Assembly (NCBI GenBank): GCA_018882545.1 | Contig: VERS01000062.1 | Coordinates: 1 to 8,379, forward strand | Source: Mycobacterium sp. | GTDB lineage: Bacteria; Actinomycetota; Actinomycetes; Mycobacteriales; Mycobacteriaceae | Reading direction: 5' to 3' | DNA: 8,379 nt | Part shown: one piece after another, positions 7,301 to 8,379 of the stretch | Position numbering within the stretch: position 1 is the first letter of the stretch | Layout: each line of letters starts with the position of its first letter | The notes under the pieces: generated by a model | Databases searched by the model: none | What the model saw: the letters and a program-made list of their open reading frames with translations, nothing else | Told to the model about the DNA's origin: nothing | Translations under genes and position numbers: made by a program

Positions 7301-8058
7301 CAGACGAATGCCGCCAATACCACGCCGCCGGTGCGCAACCGGTCGCGAACAGCCGTCGCGACCCCGACCGACCCCGGTGAATCACCATGGACGCAAACCG
7401 ATTCCACTTCGACGGGAACGACAGAGCCGTCGACGGCGGTGACGGTTGCGGACTCCACCATGGTGAGCACCCGAAGTGCTATCTGCTCGGGATCAGTGAG
7501 AACGGCGCCGGTCTCGCTGCGCGGCAACAGCGTCCCATCCGGACGGTAAGCCCGGTCAGCGAAGACTTCCGACACCGTGCGCAACCCGAGCCGTCGGGCC
7601 TCCTCGAAGAACACCGACCCGGCCAGTCCGAGAACCGGCAGGTCCGGGCCGGCCGCCCGGACCGCCTCGGCGACGGCGCGGGCCTGCTCGCGGTGGGTGA
7701 CGATGGTGTTGTAGAGCGCACCATGGGGTTTGACGTAGCCGAGTGTGGATCCGGCAGCACGGGCCAACGCCTGCAGCGCACCGATCTGATAGATCACGTC
7801 GGCGGTCAACTCAGCCGGGGCGACGTCGATCTGACGGCGGCCGAAACCGGCGAGATCGAAGTAGCCCACCTGTGCGCCGATCCGCACTCCTCGCTCTGCG
7901 GCCGCCCGGCAGGTCCGTGCCAGCCCGACCGGATTGCCGGCATGAAAGCCACACGCCAGGTTGGCGCTGGTGACGATGTCGAGCATGGCCGCGTCGTCGC
8001 CGAGAGCCCACACCCCGAAGCCCTCGGCGAGGTCGGCGTTGAGATCGACACTCGTCAC
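7300..8058 (-). CDS. pxpA: 5-oxoprolinase subunit A (LamB/YcsF family)
   Basis: PxpA, together with PxpB and PxpC, hydrolyses 5-oxoproline (pyroglutamate) to glutamate with ATP. The 252-residue length is normal. Signatures follow the family order: VDLNADLAEGFG (4-15), SANLACGFHAGNP (31-43), GFGRR (71-75), YVKPHGALYN (108-117), EVFADRAYRPDGTLLPRS (164-181) and CVHGD (222-226). Two stretches differ from the E. coli type: DLAEG for DLGEG, and IGAQVGYFDLAGFG where E. coli-type proteins have IGAHPS; I believe this variant is common in actinobacteria but cannot check. The start is GTG at 8056-8058, with no Shine-Dalgarno but a TAGTCT box seven bases upstream. It lies 33 bases downstream of kstR and is coupled to the MBL gene. 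pxpB and pxpC are not in the window. Confidence 0.92.
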   Translation of the reverse strand: MTSVDLNADLAEGFGVWALGDDAAMLDIVTSANLACGFHAGNPVGLARTCRAAAERGVRIGAQVGYFDLAGFGRRQIDVAPAELTADVIYQIGALQALARAAGSTLGYVKPHGALYNTIVTHREQARAVAEAVRAAGPDLPVLGLAGSVFFEEARRLGLRTVSEVFADRAYRPDGTLLPRSETGAVLTDPEQIALRVLTMVESATVTAVDGSVVPVEVESVCVHGDSPGSVGVATAVRDRLRTGGVVLAAFV

Positions 8059-8065
8059 GGTGTCA

Positions 8066-8071
8066 AGACTA
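8066..8071 (-). promoter_or_regulatory. Candidate -10 box for a leaderless pxpA transcript
   Basis: TAGTCT on the minus strand fits TANNNT and is followed by seven bases (TGACACC) and then the pxpA GTG. This is the same geometry as at radA. There is no Shine-Dalgarno, so leaderless translation is the simplest way to start this gene independently of kstR. No -35 is visible. A TTGACA string at 8061-8066 overlaps the box but has no matching -10 downstream. Confidence 0.5.
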
Positions 8072-8091
8072 GGCTCGCCGGCGGCGTCGGG

Positions 8092-8379
8092 TTACCGGGT
8101 GCGCTGTTCGTCGCCGATGAGCAGTCGAACGGCCAGATCGAGCCGCTTGCTCACATCGTTGGCCGAGGCCCGCCGGGTCAGCCACGCCAGCAGGTTGGAC
8201 AGCCACACATCGGAGATCACCCGGGCGATGCGGTACTGGTCCTCGGTGGGATCGCCGTCACTCATTGCCCGGGCGAACATGCTGTCGATGATCTTCTCGA
8301 CGTGGTCGACCTCACCGGCTGCCGAGGCGTCGGCGACGACGTAGGCCCGGGTCATCGCCTCGGTGAGCAACGGGTTGCG
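8092..8379 (-). CDS. kstR: TetR-family repressor KstR of cholesterol catabolism, C-terminal half only
   Basis: The visible 95 residues, from RNPLLTEAMTRAYV to the TAA at 8092-8094, are the C-terminal ligand-binding and dimerisation half of a TetR-family protein. They match my memory of M. tuberculosis KstR almost residue for residue (EDQYRIARVISDVWLSNLLAWL, DVSKRLDLAVRLLIGD). KstR represses a large regulon for uptake and breakdown of cholesterol and other sterols and is released by acyl-CoA sterol intermediates. The helix-turn-helix and the start codon lie beyond the right edge, about 105 residues missing from a roughly 200-residue protein. I found no TNNAACNNGTTNNA operator in the gap to pxpA, so the downstream pair does not look like a KstR target on its own. 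Confidence 0.93.
   Translation of the reverse strand, partial: RNPLLTEAMTRAYVVADASAAGEVDHVEKIIDSMFARAMSDGDPTEDQYRIARVISDVWLSNLLAWLTRRASANDVSKRLDLAVRLLIGDEQRTR

Overview
The window reads as a chromosomal segment of a high-GC mycobacterium, probably a fast-growing Mycolicibacterium-type species. Nearly every protein aligns, from my memory of the Mycobacterium tuberculosis proteins, with the M. tuberculosis set radA (Rv3585), lpqE (Rv3584), carD (Rv3583c), ispD, ispF, cysS1, the TrmH-family methylase Rv3579c, the metallo-beta-lactamase-fold protein Rv3577 and kstR (Rv3574). GC-rich codon use is uniform, GTG starts are frequent, and I see no transposase, integrase, phage gene, tRNA, rRNA or CRISPR array. 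This is mostly core, vertically inherited DNA.

Layout. Positions 1-1873 (minus strand) hold lpqE followed by radA, which runs off the left edge. A 324-base divergent intergenic region (1874-2197) carries the start signals of lpqE and of carD. Positions 2178-6213 (plus strand) are a tight co-directional run: carD, ispD, ispF, cysS1, rlmB. Gaps are 14 and 11 bases and two junctions overlap (GTGA and TGATG). The run puts a global RNA polymerase regulator together with two non-mevalonate isoprenoid enzymes, cysteinyl-tRNA synthetase and a 23S rRNA ribose methylase. The stop codon of rlmB lies inside the first unit of a 15-bp tandem repeat (6211-6313). That repeat abuts a long hairpin (6313-6360) separating the convergent halves. 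Positions 6374-8379 (minus strand) are kstR (C-terminal half only), pxpA and a metallo-beta-lactamase-fold gene, transcribed in the order kstR, pxpA, MBL. The last two share a TGATG junction.

I see no wholly new multi-gene system. The most interesting signals are small regulatory ones. First, a TGn-TAGCAT promoter sits six bases before a GTG that opens a six-codon ORF (2178-2198), whose stop overlaps the carD ATG; this looks like a leaderless upstream ORF coupled to carD. Second, three other GTG-started genes (radA, pxpA and cysS1) have no clear Shine-Dalgarno but have a TANNNT hexamer 7-8 bases before the GTG, the pattern expected of leaderless transcripts. Third, there is the in-frame 15-bp minisatellite at the end of rlmB. 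Fourth, pxpA stands without pxpB/pxpC in view and is coupled to an MBL protein lacking the usual fourth-motif aspartate, directly downstream of the cholesterol regulator gene kstR.
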